Below are positions 25,208 to 36,399 of a DNA stretch of 64,000 bases, in pieces. The notes under the pieces are model-generated. The model searched no databases, had not been told where the DNA came from, and saw nothing but the letters and a program-made list of their open reading frames with translations. Each line of letters opens with the position of its first letter. Positions within the stretch are counted from its first letter, which is position 1. The translations under genes and the position numbers were made by a program. Source of the DNA: Nepenthes gracilis (Eukaryota > Streptophyta > Magnoliopsida > Caryophyllales > Nepenthaceae). The DNA lies in contig BSYO01000005.1 of assembly GCA_033239525.1 (NCBI GenBank), positions 24,286,519-24,350,518 of the forward strand, given 5' to 3'.

Positions 25208-28000
25208 TCAATTTTCAACATGACTAGTTTCCTGGACATAATCTCTCATGATCTTTATATTTGATTCATTGACCATCTGCATAAACCTTAAATAAATACT
25301 ATCAATATCAAATTTGAAAGACAAATAAAAGACTACAAAGATCATGCACTTCTTGCCTTGATGGCTAGCCGCCTCAGGTTTTCCCACTCAAAATCATTTT
25401 TGCAGTATGCTGATCTGACCTGTATTAGGTAGTGAAGATTATTAAATACTAAAGAGCAGGGAAAAAAGATCTAGCATATCAAAATAATGGGAAACATTTA
25501 AGCCAATTACCTCAAGGATTCTTAGGGCTGTTCCATGGTTTCCAAGATAGCAATTCAAGCAGATTCAAGGACAAAGTCATGAACGTTCTTGTTAGTCCAA
25601 AAACAAAGAGTTCACACTCGGAGAGTATATTTAACTAAGAATCCTGCACTTTTGACTCAAATGTTCACAAACTGAATAATTTGTGTCTTAGGCCTGTTTG
25701 GTTGGGCTGTTGGAAAGGACGGTGGCCAACTGCCAAAAAGCTTATTTGGTTACAAGAAAAAAGTGTTATTTTTGTTGGAATAGTAACAACAAAATCATTT
25801 TTCCACAAAAAGTGCTGTAGTAGTTGTGAAGTGGTATCTCCATTCTAATCGGTGGCTGCAGTCTTATCTATTTTGTCACTACAATGTGAAGTTTCAAAAT
25901 GATTTGCTTCCACTTTCAGAGACATGATATTGTATTAAAGTGAGTTAAATGGTAAAATATATTCATATATTTGACCTCACTTACTAGTCTCAAAGCTTTC
26001 ATGATCTTGTCGCCCTTGTTGTAAGAGCGTCTAAGCAACAAAATTGCATACAAACCAAGGGGAATCAACCTTACCTAAGCCTTTATGCCTTGGGGATTCC
26101 CTCATCAAACTTGCGCAAAACTTGTCTCCATCATTCAGGGAGTGCCTACCCAAAAATTCCATCAACTCCTCATAGGCTTCAGGGTTATAACTCTGCTCTG
26201 GCAATGAATAATTCCAACATCAAACAGTTACCCAAATAAGCAAATAGAATTTCAAGTTGTAATTAATGTAGTTTGTTCAGGTTTATGGATGGAAATATTA
26301 TTCATAATGTATTACAATTAGAAAATTTGATATTGATATTTTATGAAATCAGAAAAGTATCCCAAAACACCACTAAATCAGTGAATCTGACAATATATCA
26401 TCCTCCGATATTTTAAATATCAGTTAATATGTATAAGATTTTTTTCCTCTGTTTCACTTGTGGTGGCTTAAATATATACGCGTCAAATATTTCTAAATAA
26501 GCTTAATCCACATATTTTGTAAATATATAAAGCATGTATAGATTAAAAGTTTTGAGGGTTCTTTGATTAGCTTATAAGGATATCAAGATTAATATTGACT
26601 AAAACTTTTAGATATATTAAATAAATGATTAAATATAGTTAAATGGTTAATTAAACAACACCTTGACACAATGATAGGTTTGCTGCAGTGTGATTTGGTA
26701 ATCAAATGTTTGAATTGTGAAAACAATTTCTTGTAAAATGCAATATAAAAGTGTGTATAAGAAAGATCATTTATTTCAAGCACAGAAAGAAAGAAAAACT
26801 TAGGAGATGAGGGAATGGAAGGGAAAGAATGGAATGATGACTTACCTCAAGTTGTGCGCTAACTATTTTTACTGCAATATATGTGAAGAAACTATGGAGA
26901 TTGTTGGCTGCCTTTGATTCTGGGGATGCTTCTCCAAAACCTGCAAGAATGAAGAAACCAATAATGAATGACATTCTGTTAGGGTTGACAATGGATGGCG
27001 ATTGGATAGCGGGCTTGAACCTAATGCTGACTTAATAGTTTAAACCCGCAATCTGAACATAACCCACAATACTTTGAGTTGGCTAAAAACATAAAAATCT
27101 GGGTTCTCTTAATTCTAAATCCGACCCAGAATTATTCTTTACCTCTTAAAGAAAGAATAAAAATTTAATAATAATTGTGTCGTTTCTGATAAGCATAATT
27201 TACTTATAGTTATACAATTTTTTAATCCAATAAACACACAAGTGAGTCCATAGACAATCAAACGAGAACACGAATATGGTGAATCTTAAATATATAAAGT
27301 AACTTCAATTTTCATATTATTTCGAGCACCAAGCAACTCATAAAATATGTATCACCCTAAAATTATAATCTATAATTTATAAAACAAAACAAATTCTAAA
27401 TGTTGAGTTTATATTAAGATTAGGTTGGTATCTATATGTCAAAATATAATATTATATGTAGATTGGATTTAGATAAAAAAAAATAAAACTGGACTATAAA
27501 ATTTGGATTGTACTCAAAGAAAATCCGATCCATCGATCTGGGGTTTTAAATTTTATGGCATCTGTAGATACAGTAAACATCCTTTCAAGTTCTTGATTGT
27601 GAAATGATAGACTTATTAAGACCTAACTCGACTTTCTATAGGGATTAATGCAGCACTCCCTCAGCGGTTCTTTGCCGATACTAGTAGAATTCCTCGCCAT
27701 GGGAGAGAAATTCTACTACGGTGCTTGCTGATATAATAACCACATAACAACAATTCAATAGAGTTACAAATTCTATCCATTTGATTTTAGCACTGCTAAT
27801 ATAGTACGGCAGTATAGAGGAAGAGGCAGATTTTACGCACCGGGAACATACATTTTGTGGCACTGCAATTGTGTGGGCTGAGAGGCCCTTTGCTTCTTAC
27901 GCCATGGTCGATGAGAAGCAGCTCTTTTGTTGCTTGGTTTTGGTGGGAAAAAGGAGGAGAAGGAGGGATTTGAAAGAGTGAAGATTGCAGAGGATTCCAT
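25208..28000 (-). CDS. RBCX1: plastid RbcX1-type Rubisco assembly chaperone
   Basis: Six exons on the minus strand: 28000-27841, 26940-26846, 26192-26075, 25527-25511, 25419-25357 and 25276-25208 (TGA). They total 522 nt and 173 residues. The start MESSAIFTLSNPSFSSFF opens a Ser/basic-rich plastid transit peptide. The mature part begins at KMYVPGFGEASPESKAA and continues through FFTYIAVKIVSAQLE, SYNPEAYEELMEFLGRHSLN, ALRILEVRSAYCKNDFEWEN and IMRDYVQETSHVEN. These are the helices of the RbcX dimer that clamps the Rubisco large-subunit C-terminus during assembly in the stroma. Exon 4 is a 17-nt microexon. Intron 5 has a GC donor (AAG|GCAAGA) where a GT donor would be expected. A frame starting at 28035 looks longer but does not join exon 2; the 28000 start does. 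Confidence 0.92.
25690..25830. repeat. MITE-end-like sequence in RbcX1 intron 3
   Basis: TTAGGCCTGTTTGGTTGGGC resembles the terminus common to several plant MITE families. I could not find its matching inverse end or a target duplication, so it may be a truncated copy. Confidence 0.25.
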
Positions 28001-30313
28001 GCCCTCTTGCGGTTAGCTAATTGCTTCCACGCCAAAGAATCGGGAAACCGATCTTGTGCATAGCAAGCGATAGAGTTGTTTCGTTTTACAATAATACCCT
28101 CGAGGGCTTTAAAAGTATCTACTGGATTGTCGGACGTGGTGCTCTGCCATTGGTCGACGGAAAATAGATATTCTACCGCTACTTGGAAGAAATAAGATAA
28201 TATTTATCTTAATGAGATTATTAAATTAATAATTAAGATTTTTAAAAATAAAAAATTTAAAAGTTATATTTTTAATTTTTATAATATTAATATTTATTAA
28301 ATATTAAATTTAATAATTTTTTAAAAAAATAATTGTTGAAAGTGTATTATTTAATGTTTAAAATTTAGTAAATGAAAAAATAGTATCACGAGGATTCGAA
28401 AATCTTGGGAGCTTGCTTCTTTATCTAGACCATTAGATTTAAAAAATCAGTGTTTATATTTAAATATTATATAATATCTTTGAAATAATTATTTTTATTA
28501 AATTTTTTATATATTTGATTTAATATTTAATATGTATTAATATTTTAAAAAATTTAAAAATATCATTGTTATTGATATTTTATTTTTAAATTTTTTCTAT
28601 AGTTTTTTAATCTAATTTTCAAAATATGATAATTAGAGTCTTAAGAACAAGGTCCCCAAAGACCCTAATCTCGGCCTACTACTTTATTTCCACATGCTTA
28701 AAATTGTTTGGATTGAAATTTTATAGAGCATTGACTAAAGTTTATCAATATATTATATGAGTATAGTTAAAAATTTAGGCATAGTCAAAATTTTGAGTTG
28801 GACAATATTATAAATGAAAATAACTGGCTTGGCTTAATTTAGATTTTAAACTCTTTTTAGAAACAGAAATTTTGATATTTTATATAAATATAATTTTTTT
28901 AAAAAGGAATATCATCACAATATTTTATTTTATTTTGTAAATGATAAATAGTTTATGTAAAAAAATCTTTTAAAATATTTCAGACAATGTTTTCATCTAA
29001 TTATTATGTATTTTAAAAATTATTAAAATTTTAGATATTTTTATATAACTGAAAATTTTTTAATAAAAACATTTTAAAACCCAAATGTCAGTAGCTTAAT
29101 TAGCATTTATTCGGTTTTGATTATTGGTGGGATGGTAAAAATGGGTTGGCCCAAAAAGTGACCTGTTTAGAAGGCATCTGGCTTATTGACTCAGATGACG
29201 GTCAACGTTTCTGTTAATTGATGGTAATACATCAACTGGCAAGTAACGATCCAGTCTGGACGGCTCAATTCGGATGGCCCCTATTTATATTCCTGTGAAG
29301 CAAAGATCGTTTGCCTTAATTAGCCAAAACTATGAATATTGTCCAAAATTGCGATCTCTCAGGGAATGATAACTTCCAACTCAGCATATCGTCCAAATAT
29401 TCACCACAATATCTATTGCATGCAGCATCTCCCCCAGGAAGGAAAGAATCCCCTTCATTCGATCATGATTGCCTAAATGAGCGTCCGTAATCTTCACGCA
29501 AGCCCACCATATTTGCAAGGGCTAGTTGGCGGTCAACCTTGCTGTTCAAGTAAGGTTGAGAAAGCCCGAAAGCTATAAGAAACCATTGGGACAAACTCCA
29601 GAGGTATACATACTTCAATACTCGCATACACAATTAAGCTACTCTCAAACGCCAGAGCTCTCTTTCTTTGTTTGCCAAGTCCCGAGAATTTTCTCATAAC
29701 TCTCGCTTTCAGGATGCTAAAGCCGCTCTTTTCAAACGCATCACCACAAAGTTGCTTCACGACGAGCGTAACTTCCCAATTAAGTTTAAGTAACACCCAT
29801 TTTTGCATCGTTTATCATAAATTCATACATTGTATTTTTTGCTTTCTAAAAAGGTAATTGATTTGAGTGTCGGATGATATTTTGAGGAGCAAATTTTATC
29901 AATTTTCTGACATCTCATTTTTTGATTATGATGTGCAGGATCTAAGTAAATGAGTATAGAAATAGGGACCCACGTCAGTTCAACTCGAAAACCCAACGAT
30001 ATCCTAATTTGTTAAATTTAGATTCAGAACGCATCAATTATAAATGGATATGATTGTATTTTTTACCTAAAAATGGAGGCAAATTCGGTCCCTTGTTAGC
30101 GGTTATACTTTTTTGTTCAAATAAGGTTAAAGTTTGCTTAAACTTTAATTTGATCAAGTTTATTATTTTTTTAAAAATTTATACAATATATAAAAAATAT
30201 GTAAGATGTATCATAATATTAATCTATTATTAAAATATATATTATTGTTTGACTTATTAATAATTATATAAATTTATAATATTTTTAAATAATGACATTA
30301 TTGAATTGACATG
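28001..30313. other. intergenic region upstream of RbcX1
   Basis: The first 200 bp should hold the RbcX1 leader and promoter (minus strand); a CCAAT motif reads on the minus strand at about 28148-28154. The rest is AT-rich with a MITE-like copy at 28404-28661. A less AT-rich island at about 29160-29860 carries short ORFs on both strands, such as 29332-29490 (+), that I cannot assign to any family. No gene is supported. Confidence 0.5.
28404..28661. repeat. AT-rich MITE-like element, copy B
   Basis: The left end CTTGGGAGCTTGCTTCTT is mirrored by the reverse complement of the right end, CTTTGGGGACCTTGTTCTT. The interior closely follows that of copy A at 5875-6183, including AATAATTATTTTTATTAAA followed by AATTTAATATTTA-like runs. 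It is non-autonomous. A less clear copy in the opposite sense may occupy about 28170-28400. Confidence 0.45.
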
Positions 30314-31048
30314 TGTTGCGTCCGGTGAATCTGGCCGTACGTCAAAGAGAGTGCGAGCATCTTTTCAAGCGGGCGGACAGACAGATTGGAGCAACACAAA
30401 ATGAGCAGAACTCGAACAAAGAAAGAAAAGCACGGGGACAGTGGGAGAACACGTTAGTTTACGTGGAAAATCCCTTAATCGGACGAGGGGTGAAAAACCA
30501 CGGCAACGGACAAGCGGTCCGAGAAATTTCACTATAGTAAAGAGAAGATACAATCGATGCCTGGGAAACTTTCACGCTCTCAGGGTATTACAGCGTAGGG
30601 AAGATAAACTTCTTTCTTTTCTCTCCTCTCTTTGCCTTAGTTTTTCCCTCGAGGATTCTTGCTTTAGTGTGAGTAGATGGACTTAGAATCAGGATCCTTT
30701 CTCAGTTGCTGAAATGGGGTATTTATAAGGGACGTGATGCTGTAAGGGAGACGACACGTGGCGTGCATGTCGGGGGTTGCACCTTTACCATTGCTACTCA
30801 TCAAAGCTATAAGAAACGCATGGCCCATTTGGTCGCTCATGGCAATGCGCCCGGTAAGTCATCCGAGCTGCATCCCGGCTATTTTGGCTTTTCTCGCGGC
30901 CATCGTCCTTTAATGGGCCATAGCGTCCTCTCGGACTACCAAGCGTCTTTGTCGTTTAACCATGATTCTTCGCTGCTTGAAATGGGCAGTCTTTGTGGAC
31001 CTTTTGGGCTGCACTTGTCATCCGGGCCTTGGGTTCCAGGACCCATCA
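30314..31048 (-). repeat. 3' LTR of the Tat-like element
   Basis: Starts TGTTGCGTCC and ends GGACCCATCA. It matches the right LTR over most of its length, including AGCACGGGGACAGTGGGAGA, the TATTTATAAGGGACG block and CCTTGGGTTCCAGGACC. It is about 80 bp shorter than its partner. Immediately outside at 31049-31059, the minus strand reads ATGGGGGGCTCG, a plausible polypurine tract. Confidence 0.85.
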
Positions 31049-31439
31049 CGAGCCCCCCATGTCAAATCGGGTCGAGGACTCAGGGCGGCCGTTTGACATG
31101 TCTTCCACTTTCCTATTATGTTAGTCCGCATGATTTTGCTTTTTCTTGTGTAAAAACTTCCCGAGATCTCTTTGTAATTAGACCACATCTTTTGCGTTTC
31201 GCTTCCCGTGGAGCATTAAATGTGATAGGCGATTGATGTGACGCCGCCGGGTAGCCCTGTCTACGCCCGCCCATCTCGTATGGGGAGCCGACACGTGGAA
31301 AGGTCATAATGAGGCGCCTTTTCACTAAAAATTTCTTTAAATCCTTTGTCGCGTCCTCATTCATTCCTCCCGCTTTCTCTTTCTTTCCTTGACGTTCTCT
31401 GAGATTCTTCGCGTCGCTTTGCTTTTGCTTCTTATTGTC

Positions 31440-33048
31440 ATGGCTCCGGTGTTTAGCGACATCGCCTCTTCCCTTTCTTCCCAAGAACTCGAGTAGATCA
31501 GGGTGAAGTATGGCATTCCTGAGTCTAATTTAATGGTGGTTCCAGGGGCCGCGAGAGAGGGCTTTTGCAGCGGTACATTCTCATTTCACATTTAAGTTCA
31601 CCTAAAAGGTGGGCTTCGTTTTCCTGTTCCCACGGAGCTTCACCGCCTGATGAAGGAGTTGACCGTTCCGTTCGCAAGGCTCCATCCCAACGCCATTAGG
31701 TATTTGGTTTCCTTGTGCGTGTTCGCACGCTGCCACAGCAAGGTTCTCGAAGCGGTCATGGTAAATATCATGTTTCGCTTCACTCGCAACCTTGACTGGA
31801 TCGCCATGACCCCTCGTCCTGAGTTTGCGGAGATGAGCGGTGGGAACCCGGATTCCACCAAAAGGTGAAAGGACAGGTTCTTCTTTCTTAAAGCTGCTGA
31901 GGACTGGCAGCTTTCGTCTGTATGAGGGAACATCGTGAGCAAATATGGCTCCAATATCATTGACGAGGAGAGGGAGGCAGCCAGGGAGGTCACGGACTTA
32001 GTCTTTGGCGAACTCAGGCGCTTGGGGGAAGAAGAACATCCGGCTAAAGCCGGCGGAAGCCAAGTAGGCGGTGTTATTCGGTGATTCTGCCATTGCTGGT
32101 TCGAAGAAGAAGAAGAAGAAGAAGCTGAGGAAAAGAGAGGGTTCTCTTGTGATTCAGGAGCCCTCCGAGCGGCCTCCGAAGAACCCGCGGATTGAGGTCC
32201 CTGAGGACCCGCCGAGCTTTGCTGGTGAGTCTTCCTCAGAGGATGACCTCGTCATAGCCCCCATGGTTAAGAAGGCCGCGGGGCTGACTTTCGGTCCTTC
32301 TGTGGAGTCCGGGGTCGCCGTAGCACCTTCTTCTGGTATCGAAGCCCGTCCTGAGGCCTCTGCCCGGTCCCTACGGGTCATCCTTCCGACGACCCTACTT
32401 GCCTCGGAGAAGGCAACTTTGGACGAGGTAAAGCCTCATGAGATGGAGGCCGTTAACTGGGATATCTTTGACCTTCTTAGTGGCGATGAGGTCAGGTCGC
32501 GGTCTTGGAGATCCCGGCGTTCTTTGAAAAGCCCCCCATCCCTAAAGTCCTTCCTCCGAGGCCGCCTCTTGATGCTAGTGCCCGCTCGTGCCCGAGGTCT
32601 CAAGGAGATTGCCCCACTCGGGATGATGTCGTTTCTCGTACTTTGCTACCTTCCCCTTTGTCTCACTTTCTGTTGAATGCTTCTAAGTAGCTTTGGTTCT
32701 TTTTTGCAGCTCCAGGATCTGATCAATGGCCTTAGCCAAGTGGTGGGCGAAATCGCTTGTCGGGGCGGAGTCTTCAAGGGCCGCCCGGAAGAGTGCCAAT
32801 GGCCGCACGACACTTGCTTTTGCGAGGAAGCTTCATAGAGGTTCAATATCCTGCGAACGTAACCTTCGGCTGGAGGAGACATTGAGGACCTTGAAGGTTT
32901 ACATGGCTCCCCTGCTGGAGGCTAAGTTCTGGGATGACATTCATCTATTTGATACGGGTCCTTTTTTTCTATCAGGTTGTGTTCGATTTGCCTGCCTCAG
33001 CGTCGTGCGCCACGAGGATGTGTATGGTCTCCGAGAGGCCATTCCCTA
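31440..33048 (+). pseudogene. antisense ORF of the Tat-like element (putative gypsy-type transposase domain protein)
   Basis: Read on the plus strand, opposite to gag-pol: MAPVFSDIASSLSSQELE, then IRVKYGIPESNLMVVP, then RFPVPTELHRLMKELTVPFA and LHPNAIRYLVSL. These resemble the plant domain called 'transposase (putative), gypsy type'. Downstream comes a lysine run, an acidic, Ser/Pro-rich linker (32071-32676) and a helical tail (32726-33048). Stops occur after SSQELE and elsewhere, and the frame shifts. The function of such antisense ORFs is unknown; the domain name does not prove transposase activity. Confidence 0.65.
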
Positions 33049-33289
33049 AAAAAACTAGTCGTGGGAGGACTCTTCATCTTTAGTTAACTTTTTGTTCTTT
33101 GTTTTCCCTTTCCTTTGTTGTAATCGTATATGAATAAGAAGGAGATTCTTGAGATTACCACGAGTGTTTTTCTCTCTATCTTTTTTTTTATTTTTGAATT
33201 CTCGGATAGTTTCGATTGTTTGCGAATCTAGTATATGAATCCGAGGGTTGGCATAACCCCCAGGGCTCCACCTTTTGGGCCGCTCGGTC

Positions 33290-33595
33290 ATTTTTGTTGC
33301 CTGACCTAATATTTTAAACCTCTAGGGCCGCTCGGGTTGGCGCGCCTTTTGTTAACCTCTGGGTCCGACCTCTAGGGCCGCTCGGGTTGGCGACCAAGTT
33401 TTTGTTGCCTAACCTCGGGGGTCCGACCTCTAGGGCCGCTTGGCCAAGGTTGGCGCCCAGTTTTGTTGCCTAACCTCGGGGTCCGACCTCTAGGGCGCTC
33501 GGGTTGGCGCCCAGTTTTCCGAAAGTTTTTGTTGCACGACCTCGGGGTCCCGGCCTCTAGGGCCGCTCGGGTTGGCGCCCAAGTTTTTGTTTGTC
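33290..33595. repeat. tandem repeat, about 55-bp units
   Basis: Five or more imperfect copies of a unit built on CCTCTAGGGCCGCTCGGGTT followed by GGCGCCCA, a T-run with GTTGCCTAACCTC, and GGGGTCCGA. Unit length varies by indels. It lies between the antisense ORF and the end of the integrase frame. A GC-rich minisatellite here is common in Tat-type elements. Confidence 0.8.
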
Positions 33596-34060
33596 GGGGA
33601 CGACCCGCCTTTCACCGTGTAGTACTTTCTTAGGTGAGCGGCGTTCAAGTCCGGGCACTAGCTTGCCCTCCCGGGTGCGTAGCTTATAAGCTCCCCTTCG
33701 AAGGATAAGACTAAAACGTCCCTTCCATTTGGTGATTTGATTCGCATCGCGATTTTTCCGTGGCTTCCACGCTTTTGTAATCCCCGACGTCTTGTCGCGC
33801 ATTTACTTTCTGTTGTAATATAACCCGTTCTTTAGGTTTTATCCTAAGCCTCGCTTGGTCGCGAGCTTCTTCAAGGGCATCGAGGCTTTCCAGCCTTTGG
33901 TTGTTATCCGTTTCGGCACACCCAACCACGGGGCTCGTGAGGCATACCTGTGGGATGATGGCTTCGACTCCGTAGCAAAGGCCGAAGGGGTTTCTCTCGT
34001 GGGTTCTCTCGGGCGTTGTTCTCGTATGACCGGAGGACCGAGGCGCTTCATGCACCCATG
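33557..34060 (-). pseudogene. integrase C-terminal region of the Tat-like element
   Basis: Minus-strand pieces in two overlapping frames. SGHTRTTPERTHERNPFGLC and YGVEAIIP match the end of the gypsy integrase core (AYRTT..T..TPF.L.YG.EA..P). LDALEEARDQARLRI follows, then WKGRFSLILRRGAYKLRT, which matches WEGPY...V...GAY.L of the C-terminal domain. The pieces are separated by frameshifts. Confidence 0.75.
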
Positions 34061-34282
34061 AGCCCTTGGAAGACTCCAGCTTGAGATATCATGCGGTTTG
34101 TCAACCCGCCCGTTGGCCAAATTGATCCTCGGGCTATTTTTTGAATTATTTGCAAAATCACACTTTGCTCTACCGAGAGGAACTCCGTTTTTCTTGTTTG
34201 GTGAAGTAGTCATCCCGACAAATTTTTACCCCCATTCACACCATGGGGATTTAGATCCGTGTATTCTAAAAAATCCATTTTT

Positions 34283-34468
34283 TCATAGCCTTCCCGGTAA
34301 CCCTTGCCTCATAAGCTTAAAAGCTAGGTTCTTTCCCCCGACGTGGGATCCGCATATTCCGAGATGCACCTCTTGCAGGGCATATTCGGCTTCCTCTGGA
34401 GTGACGCACCTTAGGTATGGGGCGAGAAGCCCCGTCGATATAGCCGGCCGTCCACGATTGTGTACCAA
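34283..34468 (-). pseudogene. integrase zinc-binding region remnant
   Basis: Minus-strand frame with LAPYLRCVTPEEAEYALQEV then HLGICGSHVGGKNLAFKLMR, the H-x-H half of the gypsy integrase HHCC domain and its usual lead-in. The CC half is not readable. The piece ends in the mosaic tract. Confidence 0.7.
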
Positions 34469-34936
34469 CCCACTGCTTTCTTTATCTTCTTGGCCTCGCT
34501 AGCCATCGTAGGGAGTCATCCAGTGCTTCCGTCCGCGACTCCACCTCCCGTCAATGTAAATGAACTTCGAATAAGTCCTTAACCTTAATTTTGGACAATT
34601 TGTTTTTTGAACCAACTATCACTATAGATTTTCACATTCCTTGGCAAGTAAAAGGCCTTAATAATAATCTCCATCCCATCTCGGTGTGCGCAACACAATC
34701 CTCGCTCCGCACTATTATTTATTTAATTAAGGTCCAAAGGTTATCATCAAGCAATGGTAGTCTCCTCGCCGCAAGTGGGCGGTGTCGCTGCTTCAACGAG
34801 AAAAGTCCAATTTGTCAAATTGTTGATGGCCCACTTGAAATTAATCTCAAGCTGCCCCTTAAAGGCTAGTCGGTCCTACTATCTTAAACAATGCTAATGC
34901 CACCTTCTCTCGAAACTCTCGGCGCCCGCGTCTTGC

Positions 34937-35242
34937 TCACATAATACACTGGCCGTAAATTGCTCTCAAACACCGAGCTCGGGGCGGTGTCGGACACCGG
35001 AGAGGTACAAGTAGCTCCTCGCCTGCCGAGGAGAAAAGGGGCGGACTCGAGAGGTATCTCTTGAGTCCTTGGAATGCCTCCTCATTCACTCCACCGAAAA
35101 TATTCCTTTTAGGGCTTTGAAGAATGGCAGATGTTTTAGGAACTCCTCCTTCACCGTTCGAGACCGCATGTCCAATCGCTGGATCTTTCCGGCTTGCCTC
35201 GATTCCTCGGTGTGATAATAATAAGCCCAAGATTTTAAACAC
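34937..35242 (-). pseudogene. reverse transcriptase end / RNase H remnant
   Basis: Minus-strand frame with FKILGLLLSHRGIEASRKDP, resembling the FLGF.VS.RGIEA.P.K end of gypsy reverse transcriptase. It continues with NEEAFQGLKRYLSSPPLFSS and GEELLVPL, resembling CE.AFQ.LK.YLS.PP.L....GE.L.LYL at the RNase H entry. The catalytic YxDD region is not present in any readable frame. Confidence 0.7.
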
Positions 35243-36399
35243 TTGACTAATGTAATTTAATTCATCCCATAAGGTCTAATCCCTAACATTTATTTATATA
35301 TACCTTTATTCTTCTTTGAACATCTTATTCAAATCGCTAACAAAGGGCATTATATAAAATATATCCCTTTAGTTATATTCCAAGCTTAAGAGTTCATTTT
35401 AAAAAGTTGTGTCATCCTAAGCATGATTTTTGGGCACGCCTTGTTGAAAGTCCACGCACATCCTCCACTTCCCGTTGCTTTTTTTTACCATGACAACGTC
35501 ACAACCAATGGGTAAAATGCATAAAATAAACTCCAATGGCCACCACAGAAAAAATAAATGACCTTGGGTTTTCATGATGGAGTGTTGAAAATCCGAGTTG
35601 GTTCCTCACTATTTCCGATCCTAAATATTTCTCTCGATTGGGATCAGTGAACCACCGCTAATTTTTATAATATTTGTTACTATAAAAATTTCTTTAGATG
35701 TGTGAACCCGCGCCAAGTATGGCCGTTTTTGTATATCCACAAAAGGAAGGTAATTTTCGGATAGGTTTTTACCTCTAATCGGATGATACAGCTGTACGCG
35801 CTATTGTCCAGTCAAATTTAAATTTTTTCTTAAGCCCTAATTTGAAGTAAGCGTTTAAAATAAATTCTCGTTTCATCCTCGTAGTCAATCCGAAATGATC
35901 ATGGGTGGTGAGTGAGGAGAAGTTACATGGTAAATCCCTGACATTTTTCACTCCCACTGTCTTCGTAGCTCACGCCCATCTCCCCCGGCCTGGTCAGGGT
36001 CGAGATCATGTTCATGACCCCGCAGCCACTTGGTTCCCCGGGGCTCTGGAGTCTCCAGACCAATGTCCTAATAGGTGTCCTCTCCGAATAAGCTCTTGAT
36101 CTCCCTCTAAAGAATACAATATTTCGATTGGTCCCCACCGAGAATAAAATTTTTCCCCAAAACATTGGTGCGGGAGTCGTTCACTACTTGGATTCGCGGC
36201 TCTCTCCGAAAATAAATAAATATATATATATTTTATTATTTGGGGATGAGGTGCTTAAAGAAAGCACCCCTTCGAGGGCTTTCGTGATTTGCCAGAATCC
36301 CCTCATCTCCCCTCGGCCCCTTGCTTGATAAGGTGCCGGGGTTGTTTCAAAGGCAAAACAGAAAGCCGTCACCGGGTCCCCAAAGTCGCGGATATTTTT

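Larger units (their letters stand above)
34105..36240. other. mosaic tract inside the retrotransposon
   Basis: This stretch should hold pol up to the integrase zinc finger, but the coding sense is broken every few tens of bases. Collinear short blocks match 39.23-40.17 kb. Positions 35232-35261 equal 39661-39690 exactly (30 bp) and 35893-35910 equal 40021-40038 exactly. 35656-35690 nearly equals 39896-39931, and 36215-36239 lies within 40144-40170. Between blocks the bases are unrelated and often GC-rich, as in the retrotransposon. See findings. Confidence 0.7.

Noticed and set aside
27796..28035. Longer minus-strand frame starting at 28035 as the RbcX1 start
   Set aside because: It cannot join exon 2 in frame at the GTGCGT donor. 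The frame starting at 28000 gives KMYVPGFGEASPE, which matches the family.
30706..31236. ORF of 176 codons across an LTR edge
   Set aside because: It spans the LTR end and interior of a retrotransposon and has no family resemblance.
33290..33595. CRISPR array
   Set aside because: The repeats are adjacent and variable, with no unique spacers, and the genome is a plant's.
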